Shown here one piece after another: positions 1 to 11,300 of a stretch of DNA of 64,000 nucleotides; the stretch's first letter is position 1; every line of letters begins with the position of its first letter. The position numbers and the translations under genes are program-made. The stretch comes from Bugula neritina (lineage: Eukaryota > Bryozoa > Gymnolaemata > Cheilostomatida > Bugulidae), in assembly GCA_964035545.1 (NCBI GenBank), contig OZ037766.1, positions 15,888,722 through 15,952,721 on the forward strand. Direction: 5' to 3'. The notes beneath the pieces were generated by a model, which ran no database searches, had not been told where the DNA came from, and saw only the letters and a program-made list of their open reading frames with translations.

Positions 1-645
1 GTACAGAATAAAACCTCACTAAAGGAAATCTTTAACTTTAACACATGTTCCCCTGGTCACCCATACTTTGCTTTCTTACTTTATGTTATGCTCTTTTTCT
101 GGATCTATATAGCTGTTGCTGGAGAGAGGATAGGAGCAAAGTATCTTTACTCTTATGCTAGAGGTTGGGCCTGTTTCAGTAAAGATGAGGCTGCAGATAT
201 TTTGACTGCATATTGGATTTCATTCACCGCTGGTCGGTTCTTGGGCTTTGTGGCTGGTAACTTTATTCCCATGAAGTTCATTATATTTATTGAAGGCTTT
301 GGCAACTTAGCATTCGCTATAGTTCTATTTTTCTTCGGAGAGAACAAATATGTACTATGGGTGTGCATATGTGGCCTAGGGCTCTTGATTGGTCCGTGTT
401 ATCCTTCTGGACTAGCTTGGGCCAATCGGTACATGGTTGTCACGGCAACAGGCGTAACTGTATTGTCAGTGGCTGCTGGTGTGAGTGATTTATCCTTTCT
501 AACTGCCATTGGGTATTTTGCAGAAAGGGTGGGTATTCAGATAATGACAACCTTCTTTTTAGGATATGGTATTGCTGTATCTGTTTTACCTATCGTAATG
601 CAAAGCATAGCCTGCACGCGTGGTGATAGGTTTGAAAATAACTAA
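1..645 (+). CDS. MFS transporter, NaGLT1/MFSD4B-like, 3' part
   Basis: The reading frame is open from the left edge to a TAA at 643-645, giving about 214 residues. The start of the gene lies outside the window, and the first few codons could still be intron because a CAG sits at 4-6. The protein is almost entirely hydrophobic, with about six membrane segments separated by short loops, which fits the C-terminal half of a 12-segment major facilitator protein. A glycine-rich loop reading GPCYPSGLAWANRY and the overall spacing recall the sodium-dependent glucose transporter 1 / MFSD4 group, which carries sugars or related solutes across membranes. The tail after the last segment is short and charged. 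The MFS call is fairly secure; the subfamily and substrate are inferred from resemblance only. Confidence 0.62.
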   Translation, partial: VQNKTSLKEIFNFNTCSPGHPYFAFLLYVMLFFWIYIAVAGERIGAKYLYSYARGWACFSKDEAADILTAYWISFTAGRFLGFVAGNFIPMKFIIFIEGFGNLAFAIVLFFFGENKYVLWVCICGLGLLIGPCYPSGLAWANRYMVVTATGVTVLSVAAGVSDLSFLTAIGYFAERVGIQIMTTFFLGYGIAVSVLPIVMQSIACTRGDRFENN

Positions 646-2072
646 TGACGCAAAAAACGATGTCTTTCTTTTAGAATATCTTTACTTTGATTTCATTGAT
701 TTTTGGATGCATAAATGCATTACATTTTGGTAATACTTTTTTTAATATATGCAAATTAGGATATTTTTGTGAAGACTCTATAATATAACTTTCAGCTAGA
801 ACTTTTTCTTGCTGAATAAAATTTTCAACTGCTACCATACAACAAAGTGTCATTGCTGTGTAAAAAAAAGTATATTTCTTAATATCATTTACTAGTTATA
901 ATACTTACTCATACTTATTACTTTTACAATACTACATTTATTCAAAATAAAACTAATCATAGCATATTTAAAGTTTGAGATTTCTTTCAATAGATATAAT
1001 GTTTTTATTTTACGTGTACTAGTAACTAGAAATCAAATTCATGTACTAGCTGTATGTACATTGCAAACGTGAAATATATAAAAAATTTAGAAAAGTGCAA
1101 GTATTATAAACTTGCATAAGCTAGCTATAGAATTGCACTATTTTTTACAAAAGCCTTTATTATACGCCAAGAAACTAAAACCTTTATTTTTATTTGAGTC
1201 TCACATTTCTTCAAAATAATGATTGAAATTTAAATTATAGACATGAATATTAAACTTTGACTCTTAACCAGTTAGTAAGGACTTATTGCCGTGTTTAAAG
1301 TAGCCAGTGTAGGCATTATATTGAGAAATTGATAGAATTCTAGAGGTGAGGGTGTTGCAGTGTCTAGAAATATGGCAAGAGAATAAAATGGTGTGTGCAA
1401 ATTTGCAACTTACAAAGCAAGTGTGGCAATATAGAAAAGTTTTAAAAAGGCTGTGCTCAAAGTGAAAAAGTTGCTAAAAAGCAATGTAGCTCTTTTAACA
1501 TTTTCAACTCACACACCAAACCAACTTTTCAAAGAGCAATTGAAGAACTTAGGCTATTCATAGTTTTCTATTAATTATGGCATTCTAGGGCAAATTATAA
1601 CACCAAATTGAAACTATGTCAATTTGATCATACAGTTATTATAATATAATCTATATGCATGCAATAACTGTCTATGCAAGCATAAATTACACAACAGCTG
1701 CATTAAAAGGCATATATGATGTAGTATATAATATAATACAGTGCATGTCATGAGATATAATATAATACAGTGCATGTTATGTGGTATAATATGATATATT
1801 TGATAATCTTGATTTTATTGATATGCTTTGTGTGAAAGACAAAAAAAAATGGAAGAGATTTTGTTTGGATATCTATATGTTATGGATGTTTATGCTTTTA
1901 TATAGTTTAAAAATGCTAAAATTATTTACTTTTTACAGGTTCTAAATCAATTGTTGAAAACACATTAATGCACAACTTATCCTAAGACAAGTATAATATT
2001 TTTCTATTAAAATCACATGTATAAACCAAACCAGCATGCTATCCTGAAATCTATAAAATGAAAATCTTTATT
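646..2072. other. intergenic, AT-rich, small tandem duplication
   Basis: No coding signal is visible. A unit of about 30 bases built on TATAATATAATACAGTGCATG occurs a little over twice at about 1725-1797. The only longer ORF (853-671, minus) has no recognisable protein features. Confidence 0.5.
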
Positions 2073-3250
2073 TTAAGGCTGGTAAGCATATAATAGTTTT
2101 ATGAAAGGCAGCTCAGCCATGGCAAGTTGAATGCATGTTGAATTTGTATAACCTTCATGAGTCAGGAGGTATCCATAAACATCAGAGCCATACGGTTTAA
2201 ATCGGTTATCACCAACATAAATGTTTGGAACTACGGCTTTGATACAGTATTTCATCCATTCTTTCCTTGCTTTTCTTAGCAGCCTCTTTTCCTTCAGAAT
2301 GTAATATTTATTAGCTTCGATAATAGCTTCTAATTTTCTTTTAAAATGAGCGTAAAGCTTTACATCTGCTTCAGATTTTTTATAAAGTAGCATTTTGATT
2401 TTATCCTCATTTTCATGACTTACTCCACGTGCTGGTTTAAGTTTAACATAATGTTTCTTTTGATTTTGGCTGAAGTTAATAGCAAATGAGAGAATGTCAT
2501 CATTACTCCAGCCCAGCATGTCTCTCAGTATGATCAGAGACTCATCAAAGTATTCTACTACCATAACCAGATGAAACCTTTTGTCCAACATATCTATATA
2601 TTCATCGATAGCTTCTTGCGATGAAGAATGTTTATCTACAGAAAATCCTAAGTCAAACATCATTGGATTGCGGGCAGGAGCTCCACAAACCCATGATTCA
2701 TTTGACAAGCTGCTTATGACTTCAGCTAAACTCTTTTTAGCGCAGGCATACCAATTATAATAAATGTAGTAAGATCTTAACATTGTAAATGGTTCTCTAA
2801 CTGATGTGACAAAAAAGGTATCTTCTGGCATTACATTTGCAATATCTTTTGAGAAGACAGAATGAAAACATAGAATATCGGCTTTTTCCTTTTTATTTGG
2901 GCGCATGTGTGTCTTTGAAACGAAGGCATCTGGCCATCCTATTAGATTTGAATATCTTCTTGGTAGTATAAAAGTTAGATTATTTTTCAACCCATATCTC
3001 ATGAGTATATTCTGTATAGTAGAGCTACCACATTTGTGTGTTTTTATAAATGCTATGTGGTTGGCTGCACTGCTCCTTTTTGTTAGCCATGTATTTGAAT
3101 AGTTGCTTTTCCGTTCTCCATCGGCTGATTCTGTATTGTAAAATGACGGAGCAGAGGTTGAAGCTGGTACCATTGGATTGGTGCTCTTTACTCTCCAATT
3201 AACAGGGGTTTCTACAAATGCCATATAGTTGCATGTATACACAAAGGTGC
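2073..3250 (-). CDS. galactose-3-O-sulfotransferase, copy 1 (main exon)
   Basis: This is the long 3' exon of a Golgi sulfotransferase that would move sulfate from PAPS to the 3-OH of galactose on glycolipids or glycoproteins. A 5'-phosphosulfate loop reads IAFIKTHKCGSSTIQNIL, a 3'-phosphate-binding segment reads SVREPFTMLRSYY, and DILCFHSVFS and MMFDLGF are Gal3ST family motifs. An acceptor AG on the minus strand at 3252-3251 would start the exon at 3250 in phase 1, the same phase as the matching exon of copy 2. The frame has no ATG near its upstream end except an internal Met, so an upstream exon with the membrane anchor is expected. I could not find one between 3258 and 4553. The stop is at 2075-2073. 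The family is secure; acceptor sugar and intactness of the 5' end are not. Confidence 0.8.
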
Positions 3251-3257
3251 CTTGCAA

Positions 3258-4553
3258 AAATTAGAGACAGTAGTAATTAAAATGAACCTAATATGGCTTT
3301 AAATTATATTGCCTTATGTTATAAAATAGTAGCAAAAGCTGAAAATTAAATTTTACACTACTGCAACAGTTTATTGTTCTCTAACCTAATAAAACATTGC
3401 AATGTATATTATAATGTGAAGTTATCTTATTTCTTCCACTGTATATTACAACTACATGTGAAATGCTAATCTTCAGGGGTCTAAACTGTAAGTATTCTCT
3501 ATTATACACAGCACAAAAAAAAATTGGCAGTGTGTAAAGATTAAACTGAAATAAAGATGCTTGACACTACTCTGATGCTTAATTTTATTTACCTTTTGTA
3601 AAGTGCTACAGCCATAAAGTATTATATATTATTCAGTATAGTTAGTTCAGTACCACGATGTCATGAGAGAATGTTTATGCATTATCAATCAGCATATCAG
3701 TAGTTAATGAGCAACCATGCATAGAGCACTGAGTGTAGAACCGATTTAAGCACAAAATTTTTGCAGGACAATTTGGCATTGTTCACCAGTTTTAATGTTT
3801 AAAAATTCAATGCCTTTTGTTTTGACCAATTACTTGCAGTAATGAGATTATATGCATGCATCTTAGAGGTGTAGAGGTGTAGAAGTGCAGGCAAGTTGTT
3901 AAGTTTTTAGTTATAAAGCACATAATAAAAGTAAATATATTATTGCTAGAAGGCATATAAGAGTTGTAAATATGAACATCAAACACTCCTTAAGGCTTTA
4001 TTAATACATAACAGAAAATGGAATAAAAAGAGCTAAGTTTCAGTTTATTTGTTGTCTATTAGTCAATGAAATTAACATCACCAAAGTGGCTCAGCAATAC
4101 TTTATTAGATGTTCATATATGAAAGAAATCCCACATTTTTGAACGCATGAGTGCCTGCAGTCTAATTACAATATTAGTCCCCTCACTCACATATTAAGGC
4201 TATCTGTTGCCTTTTGTCTAACCTATCGGTTAATAAAATTTAGATGCCGTAACACTAAAGCTTCCTACAAAGCAACAGCTACAGTTGTTTTAATAATTAT
4301 TAGATCAGTAAAGGAATTAATTATGATTACAGTATTAACTATTTTCGCTTATACTTAAATCAGCGAACATTTTCTTATAATTATAATGAAATCATATTTG
4401 TAGAAAGTAAAACGCTTGTGAATTTATTTTTGCCAAGTTTTAAGAGGTAGGTGTAAAATCTCAAAATAATATTATTAAGTGTGTAGTTGAAAAATGTCAA
4501 GTGTTGGCCTTTTAGAATTGCTATTGTCTGGCAGAAGATGATGCAATACATAT
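3258..4553. other. spacer between the two sulfotransferase genes
   Basis: AT-rich sequence. I looked on the minus strand for an ATG followed by a hydrophobic stretch and a phase-1 donor that could be exon 1 of copy 1, and found none. The ORF at 4611-4381 overlaps the end of copy 2 and looks like chance. Confidence 0.4.
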
Positions 4554-6428
4554 TTATGGCATCTCTCCAGCACCGAAAGTTTGGTATTGGTTCAAACGTT
4601 TCACAAACCAATGCTCAGACGTTGCTAGATCTACGCAAGTTTGATTTTTAAGACCCTCTTCACTAAGAACATATCCATAAAAGAAATATCCCTTGCCCTC
4701 AAATCTGTTATCTCTCAATAGTTCATTAGGCAATATGCTTTTTATACAAAATTCCATCCACCTTTGTTTAACAGTTTGTAATTTTAATTTTTCCTTTGTA
4801 ATATAGGCTTTATTTGCTTCTATGGTTGTCTCCAGTTTTTGTTTGAAATGGTAATATAACTTTGCATCTGCAATTGACCTTTCATAAAGGAAAGTTTTAC
4901 TTTCTTTATTATCAGACATATCTACACCTTCCATTGCTACTTCTCCAAAGGAATCATTGTTGTTTTTTCTGAAGTTGACAGCAAATGAAAGAATGTCATC
5001 ATTACTCCAGCCCAGCATGTCTCTCAGTATGATCAGAGACTCATCAAAGTATTCTACTATCATAACCAGATGAAACCTTTTGTCCAGCATTTCTATATAT
5101 TCATCAATAGCTTCTTGAGATGAAGAATGTTTATCTACAGGAAATCCCAAGTCAAACATCATTGGATTGTATGCGTTCATGCCACATATAACTGTTTGAC
5201 GTGGGAAACCAGCAATTATCTCTGTCAATGTTTTCTTAGAACAGCCTTTCCAGTTTTGATAGATATAAAAAGACCTTATCATTGAAAGGGGTTCTCTGAC
5301 AATAGTTAAATAGAATGTATCCTTCTTCATTGCTTCTGCAATATTTTCTGAAAACACTGAGTGAAAACACAGTATATCAGCTTTCTCAGCTTTTATTGGT
5401 CGCATGTGCTTGCTGGGATCAAACGAGTGTGGCCAGCCAACCTTGTTAGATAAATCTTTTGGTAGCACAAAAGTAAGGTTATTTCTTATCCCGTATCTCA
5501 TTAGAATGTTCTGTATGGTGGAACTGGCACATTTATGTGTTTTTATGAATGCTATGTGCTTTAAAGGAGCTTTTCTTCTCGAGAATTTATAATATGGTGT
5601 GACGAGTAGGTTTTTCTGAAGATAAAGCTTGGAAAATACAAGAGACGTTTTGTCATTTTCTTTAGTGTCTTCATTCCGCTTGCTGACAGATTTAATTCCT
5701 AAGTTAGACTGCATACCACCATGTGGAGGATAGCTATATTTGTTGTCAATAATTATACCTGAAATAGATATCAAACAATCTTCTGCATATTTGCAGAATG
5801 ACACGATTATCACATTAGATAACAAGTGCTGCGTCAGGTTACTCTAAGCCTGTAGCTGCTTGATATGCATGAATATAAGTTGGCCATTATAGCTTTAAAA
5901 AAACAATAGGGTATTATGTAAAGGCTAACTAGAAACATATTTATTTAAAAATAATATGTTTATATAGATAGTTGATATAATGTATTAAAAAATAAAATAA
6001 AATTTTTGCATTTATATATGTTGCATTTCTTAGCTCTTACACAGTCACCAAATGCCTTATTAATTAATAATCATTTTGAATTTGACTAATTTATTGTAAA
6101 TTCAAATTAGATAATATGCTCCTAGTAAACTTTTTCTCTAAACAGTCTGTAGCCAAGTAATGTAACTTTCAAAAAACTTTATAAATTGATACTTTGTATT
6201 GGTTAATGGTCATAAAGTACATAATTATAAAAGTATGCCTTCATGAGACAAAGCTTCTAACCTTTAAACATCAGGCTGCTGCTTAGATATAACAAACTCA
6301 CCTGTTTGCTCTGTAGTTTTGGTTTCATTAGAATAAATAGTATTTCTCCCATAATATGCTATACAAGTCAGAGTAGCTAGCAACAAACATAATTTGAAGA
6401 ATTTTTTATTTGAACAACTAAACCTCAT
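4554..6428 (-). CDS. galactose-3-O-sulfotransferase, copy 2 (two exons)
   Basis: Exons 6428-6302 and 5758-4554 join in phase 1 (CAG|GTGAGT donor, TTTCAG acceptor) to give 443 residues. Exon 1 starts at the ATG at 6428 and encodes a short cytosolic end, then a signal anchor at about residues 9-26 (FFKLCLLLATLTCIAYYG), as expected of a type II Golgi enzyme. Exon 2 holds the stem and catalytic domain: the PAPS loop KTHKCASST at about 115-123, a 3'-phosphate segment IVREPLSMIRSFY, then HMRP, DILCFHSVF and MMFDLGF family motifs. It lies in tandem with copy 1, same orientation, so a local duplication is likely. About 200 bases are nearly identical between the copies although the flanks are much more diverged (see findings). 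The family is secure; the exact substrate is unknown. Confidence 0.87.
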
Positions 6429-7248
6429 GGCAACATACGTATATTCATACACCGCAGGTGGCTACTAGACTAGTATACTTTACAGCACACTAGTTGATGG
6501 ACAAATAAAATATCTAATCAATAAGTTAGTATATGGGCCTACAGCGAAAATAGAAGAAAATGAAAGTTAGACAATACCTATTCAATAGATTAACAAAAGA
6601 TGCCCATTATTATAGCGTTATACTGATTATGCTGTGAAGTTTGTTTTTCAAATCATAGAGTATAGTGCTTAAGCAATCGAATAACAAACGTTTGCTTTAC
6701 TTTGCTCTACTTTGCTTTACTCGTACTGTGGTGGTGATTGGGTGAAATTGAAAAACAAGCTTATGTTTGGCCTAACTATTTAAACATAAATATTTTAAGC
6801 TGCCATTTTTACTATTCAAATACCTGGTTTTTCTAGGGTCTGAAATCTAATTGGAAAAGTCTATAATTAATTATGATTCTGTATTTTTGCTACTTAAAAA
6901 TTGCATCAGTTTGATGTTTATATTTGGTTTTTAAAACGGCAATTATAACTTTAAGCTTTTAGCTTGCTGATAATGACAATAGTCAATGTACAGCAAACAA
7001 TTTAGTGTTTTTATTTCCCAAAAAAAGAACCCAATGTTATCATATATTTTGATGATGCCTCTGTATAATCAAGCCATTACCTATAAAGTGATTAGTAACT
7101 ATTATTATAGTTATATTAAATGCTTTTTTAATAATATAATATTTCTTTATTATAAACTGTTAAAGAGAAACATTGCACTTGTATGATAAGTATACTTACT
7201 GCATTATATTTTGTAAGTGTAATCATTTGTAGCTAAACTGACTACTAG

Positions 7249-7395
7249 ATTCATTTGACAAGCTGCTTATGGCTTCAACTAAACATTATTGGATTAAAAA
7301 CTTTCCTTTTGCAAACATCATTTTCATTTGAAATTTTTTTATAGTTTCAACTAGTGTCTGTTTGGAGCATAAATGCAAATGATACTAAACATGGA
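7249..7395 (-). pseudogene. relic of a third galactose-3-O-sulfotransferase
   Basis: Bases 7249-7285 match 2694-2730 of sulfotransferase copy 1 at about 35 of 37 positions. The match is followed by ATTATTGGATT, resembling 2660-2670, and then by a weaker second pass over the same gene region (about 7310-7390, ending near a TATGC codon pair that resembles YACAKK of copy 1). The order shows two overlapping fragments joined together. No open frame remains. Confidence 0.6.
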
Positions 7396-8293
7396 AAGAC
7401 TGAAGCAGAGCTAAAGTTTATAAAATGATTTATAAAGTGGTGCATCAAATTGCCACCTTAATTGCACAAATAATTTATATACCTAGCCTCTAAAGTCAAT
7501 ACTCAATCTAGCAATTGCAACCAATTAACAGAAGCTACATTTTTGACATAGTGCAAATTAAAAGCAATTAGAGTATAAGTTAGAGTTATCAACAAAAAAA
7601 ACAAATTGTCTTTTCATAACATGGAATTTGGAAACTAGTATGTATTGACAGTAACCTATGTAAGTCATTAATCTAGGGGGCCTTTGAAACCACAATATGT
7701 GCAGTGCTGGTATAGAAAGGTAAACTTGCTCCGCATTACACCTATATGAGATAGTTGAGGGTGGCTACTATTAAAAATGCAGTAAGCTTGGCTCTTTTGC
7801 TGCTAGCCATTTAGTCATGTAAAAGCTATGCGTTTGCTCTCTGTTTAATAAATATACCACTGATCAGGCTCATATTTTATGCCACAGCTTAAAAAGTATA
7901 TCGCGTTTCAGTTAAGTTCATGCCTCAGAGGACCCCTTTATGGATTATAGCTAAAACTTAAGTTGAAGTAATACTGATGTACTTAGGAGCTGTTGAGGAG
8001 AAATGCATTTAAAACGAAATGTTTCATTAAAGCTAATGTTAGAAGTTATCTTTCATATGCCTAACTACTAAAACTACTTTTATTGACAAAACTAGCTCAA
8101 ATTAGATTAGCAAGCAGTATTCAGAAAACAATTAATGATTAGACTAAAATATTTTAGGAATAATACAATTATTGTAATTTGTAATAATGTAGCCTAATAA
8201 CATGAAAATATTATTACGTTGATCGCTAATTTTGTATAGAGTTGTCCTACCTGATTTTATGTTCCTTTTTGAGAACTACAGAAATAAAAGTCA

Positions 8294-8303
8294 GTCACAT
8301 GAT
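8294..8303 (+). promoter_or_regulatory. possible E-box/M-box next to the WASHC2 start
   Basis: GTCACATGAT lies seven bases before the WASHC2 ATG. It fits the CACATG E-box bound by USF and MiT/TFE factors. It is a 10-base motif seen once, so function is only inferred. Confidence 0.3.
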
Positions 8304-8309
8304 TACAAC

Positions 8310-11300
8310 ATGGCTTCGCTGCCGCCTCCTCCTCCACCGCCACCTCTTCCAAGTAGTTTCGATACAGATTCAATATCACCTGCACCTTCTGTATGTATTT
8401 ACATATTTTGTAAGAACACATAATGTTTACTGTTTACGTTTATGTTTATGTTTATGTATTTAGTTTTAAATCGATCATCATTAAATTTAATCATTATGAT
8501 TATCATAATCATTGACATTAGTCTTAGAGTTTAGACATTATCATTATGATTATCATTATGATTATCAATATTATTATGAATTTTTTTTTACTTTTTAACT
8601 TTCACTCTCAGGCTTACACTTACTCTTAGACTAAGACTAAACCGAAAAATTCTAATACCGATAGGCAATACTGTAATAGTAACACTAATACTGAATAGTA
8701 ATAGTTGTACTTTAACCTATGCTTATACTTATACTTATAGTTATACTTATACTTATACTTATACTTATAGTATTACTCAAGATTACAGTTACTAAAACTA
8801 ATCTTTTAGTTTTTAGTTATACTAATTCGAATTATGTTTAGTAATAAATCTATTGGCTATTGCCTTTGGCTGATAAGCAATATTAATAAATTTTTATTAT
8901 ATTAATGTTTAATATATTTATTAATCATTAATCATTAATAAATGTACCTCTACTCATACATGCCATAGTCATGCTGAAACTGATGTTGAGGCTGATACTA
9001 TCAGCACCAGCATGAGTATGACTATGACTATTACTATTAGTCTTAGGGACTGACAAGTGATACTGATACTCATACTGTTTTTCTTAGTTTTATGCTTAAA
9101 GTCCCTGTCACTCTCAAGTAATAAAGTTTTGTGATAGTCATAAACAGATAACGTTAAACTAAAAGATTCTTCGTCAATCATTATAACTATAAGTGTGACT
9201 GTAAAAGTATTATTCATATTCATTGTATTCACTATTCAGACTCCAACTCATTGAGTTTGACAGATTGATTTTGAGTCATACTTATAGTCAAGCTCAGAGT
9301 GAGATAGATACTGATACTCATACTATCATGTTATAGTATTACAATGACTACGAGTATAAGTATTACTATCAGTATGGCTATGAGTATAACTCAATGAAAG
9401 TAGTCTACTGATTGGGAGTAGTTGGTTCTGATACTATAACTAATACTATTTTCATCAGTATAAGTATTAAATTGGTATTGAGTCTATTACCATTAGCATT
9501 AGTATTTGGCAAATAGACTGAATCAGTCTAATGCTAATAGTATGGCTATAGACTCAGTATTAGTATTACTGTGCTACTGATGGAGAGTGACTAAGAGTAA
9601 GTGATACTAATAGTGATGGGAAATGTCAGCCATCAGTGTTGGTATGTTTATCAATAAGAGTATTGAATATGGCTATCCCTATGATTATCAATCATTCAAT
9701 CTACAAACCCACTAGTAAATATTAGAACACAGATAATTTACACATATGTAAACTATGGAGAAATTAACGAAATCCCATGTTCTAGATTAAAAATGTAGCA
9801 GAAGAAGTTGTCTTCGCAAAAATTTCAACCGCATCCCAAATCAAACTTTGTTGCAAAAATTAAGGAGCTTGAGCTATTAAACTTTCTCTACAAACTTTGA
9901 AACTCGAATGCATTTACTCTGTTTTATTTTTTGAATTTTAATTAGTGAATTAAATCTGTTTGATTAATAGTAATTTAATAGTAATTTAATAATAACTTTA
10001 AACTGGTGATTACTATGTTTTTAATAGTTATTTTATCAGCAGTTTTCAAGTAAGAGGTTTCTTAGCACTCCAACATGACGCTTGAGAAGCTTTTGTTATT
10101 TTTGACCTATTGGCTTGTGTCTTCGAGTTAATCCTGTCGCTCAATATCTTCATGTAAGTATATTTTCTGTGTAAAAGATACCTACCGTACCTTCTCAAAA
10201 TACTGAGCCCGTGCCAGATGCTAACCAATCAGCTAATGTGGCCTCTGAGACTGAAAAATCATGGGAAAAGCCATGGAATCCAAGCACGGTTAGGGCTCAT
10301 GCTAAAAATTGGTCACTGGCTGGAGATACAGGTGTAAGTTTATATACAAATTTATTGTAGCTAATTGTTGGAAATAACATCATTGGATTCACATGTTGTT
10401 ACTGTTTAACCATTATGTCTTGCTTAATATGTAGTCATTAAGGTTTTGTCGGCTTTTTAAAATTTGAGAAAATCCCAGTTGTGCTATTACTTTGTACTGG
10501 ATCCTAGTTTCAGCAATTGCTGCTTTTCAATAAATACATTCCTATATGTATATTTTCTATTTAGTAAAATTATTTATTCACATTTCTGAGATTAAATTTT
10601 ACTACTCCATTTCTCAACAAAGAAAAGTAATGAAAAGCTGTATGCATTCATTTGTATAAACAGTTGCTATACTGTGGAAACGATAAACCAAAGTTGACTT
10701 TTATCACTCTAGTTGCTGCTGTATCTCAAGGAAATGTCCAAAGACCTGATATCACGAACACATACTCTTGGGAAGGAAATAGATGAATTGTCAGCAAACA
10801 TTAAGGTAAGACAGCAGTGACTAAGTTATCTTTCCTTCATACTGATAAAATAATTTTTCTTCTGTGTAGTTGCTAAGTTTGTAGCCTGCATTGTGTTATT
10901 TTTATTGTACTGTAAAAATATTTTTGTAATTAACCATTAAGTTTAGTTTTTATTAGATTTTTACTGATTTTTCTGCTAACTTCTGAGTTTTCATATGCTT
11001 CTACCAATTATCATACTTTATATAGACTTGCGAAGTGAACACCAACAATACCTTCAACGAGTTCATAACCTTGGCCAACACTCAATTTGTAGAAAATGTA
11101 AGTATTTGAATGCAATTACAAGTAATATTTGATGTGTTGCACTACTTGGATTTCTGAAAAAAAGGTGCCAAAAATGTCCAGCTGGATGAATGTGTAGCTA
11201 TCCTACTAAATTACAGCTTTGTTATACACCAGGCAACTATAAGACAGTTTGCTTTGAGGGTCTAAACTGTGCACAGTTTTGACTGATTTTTAAATACATT

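Larger units (their letters stand above)
6429..8309. other. intergenic region 5' of sulfotransferase copy 2 and of WASHC2
   Basis: Apart from the sulfotransferase relic, nothing coding is seen. A short run of TTTGCTTTAC-like units lies at about 6693-6721. The ORF at 6986-7186 is low-complexity and unsupported. The promoter of WASHC2 should lie at the right end of this stretch. Confidence 0.4.

Noticed and set aside
6986-7186. 66-codon plus-strand ORF
   Set aside because: Low-complexity, Tyr/Asn/Ile-rich translation of AT-rich DNA with no splice or domain support.
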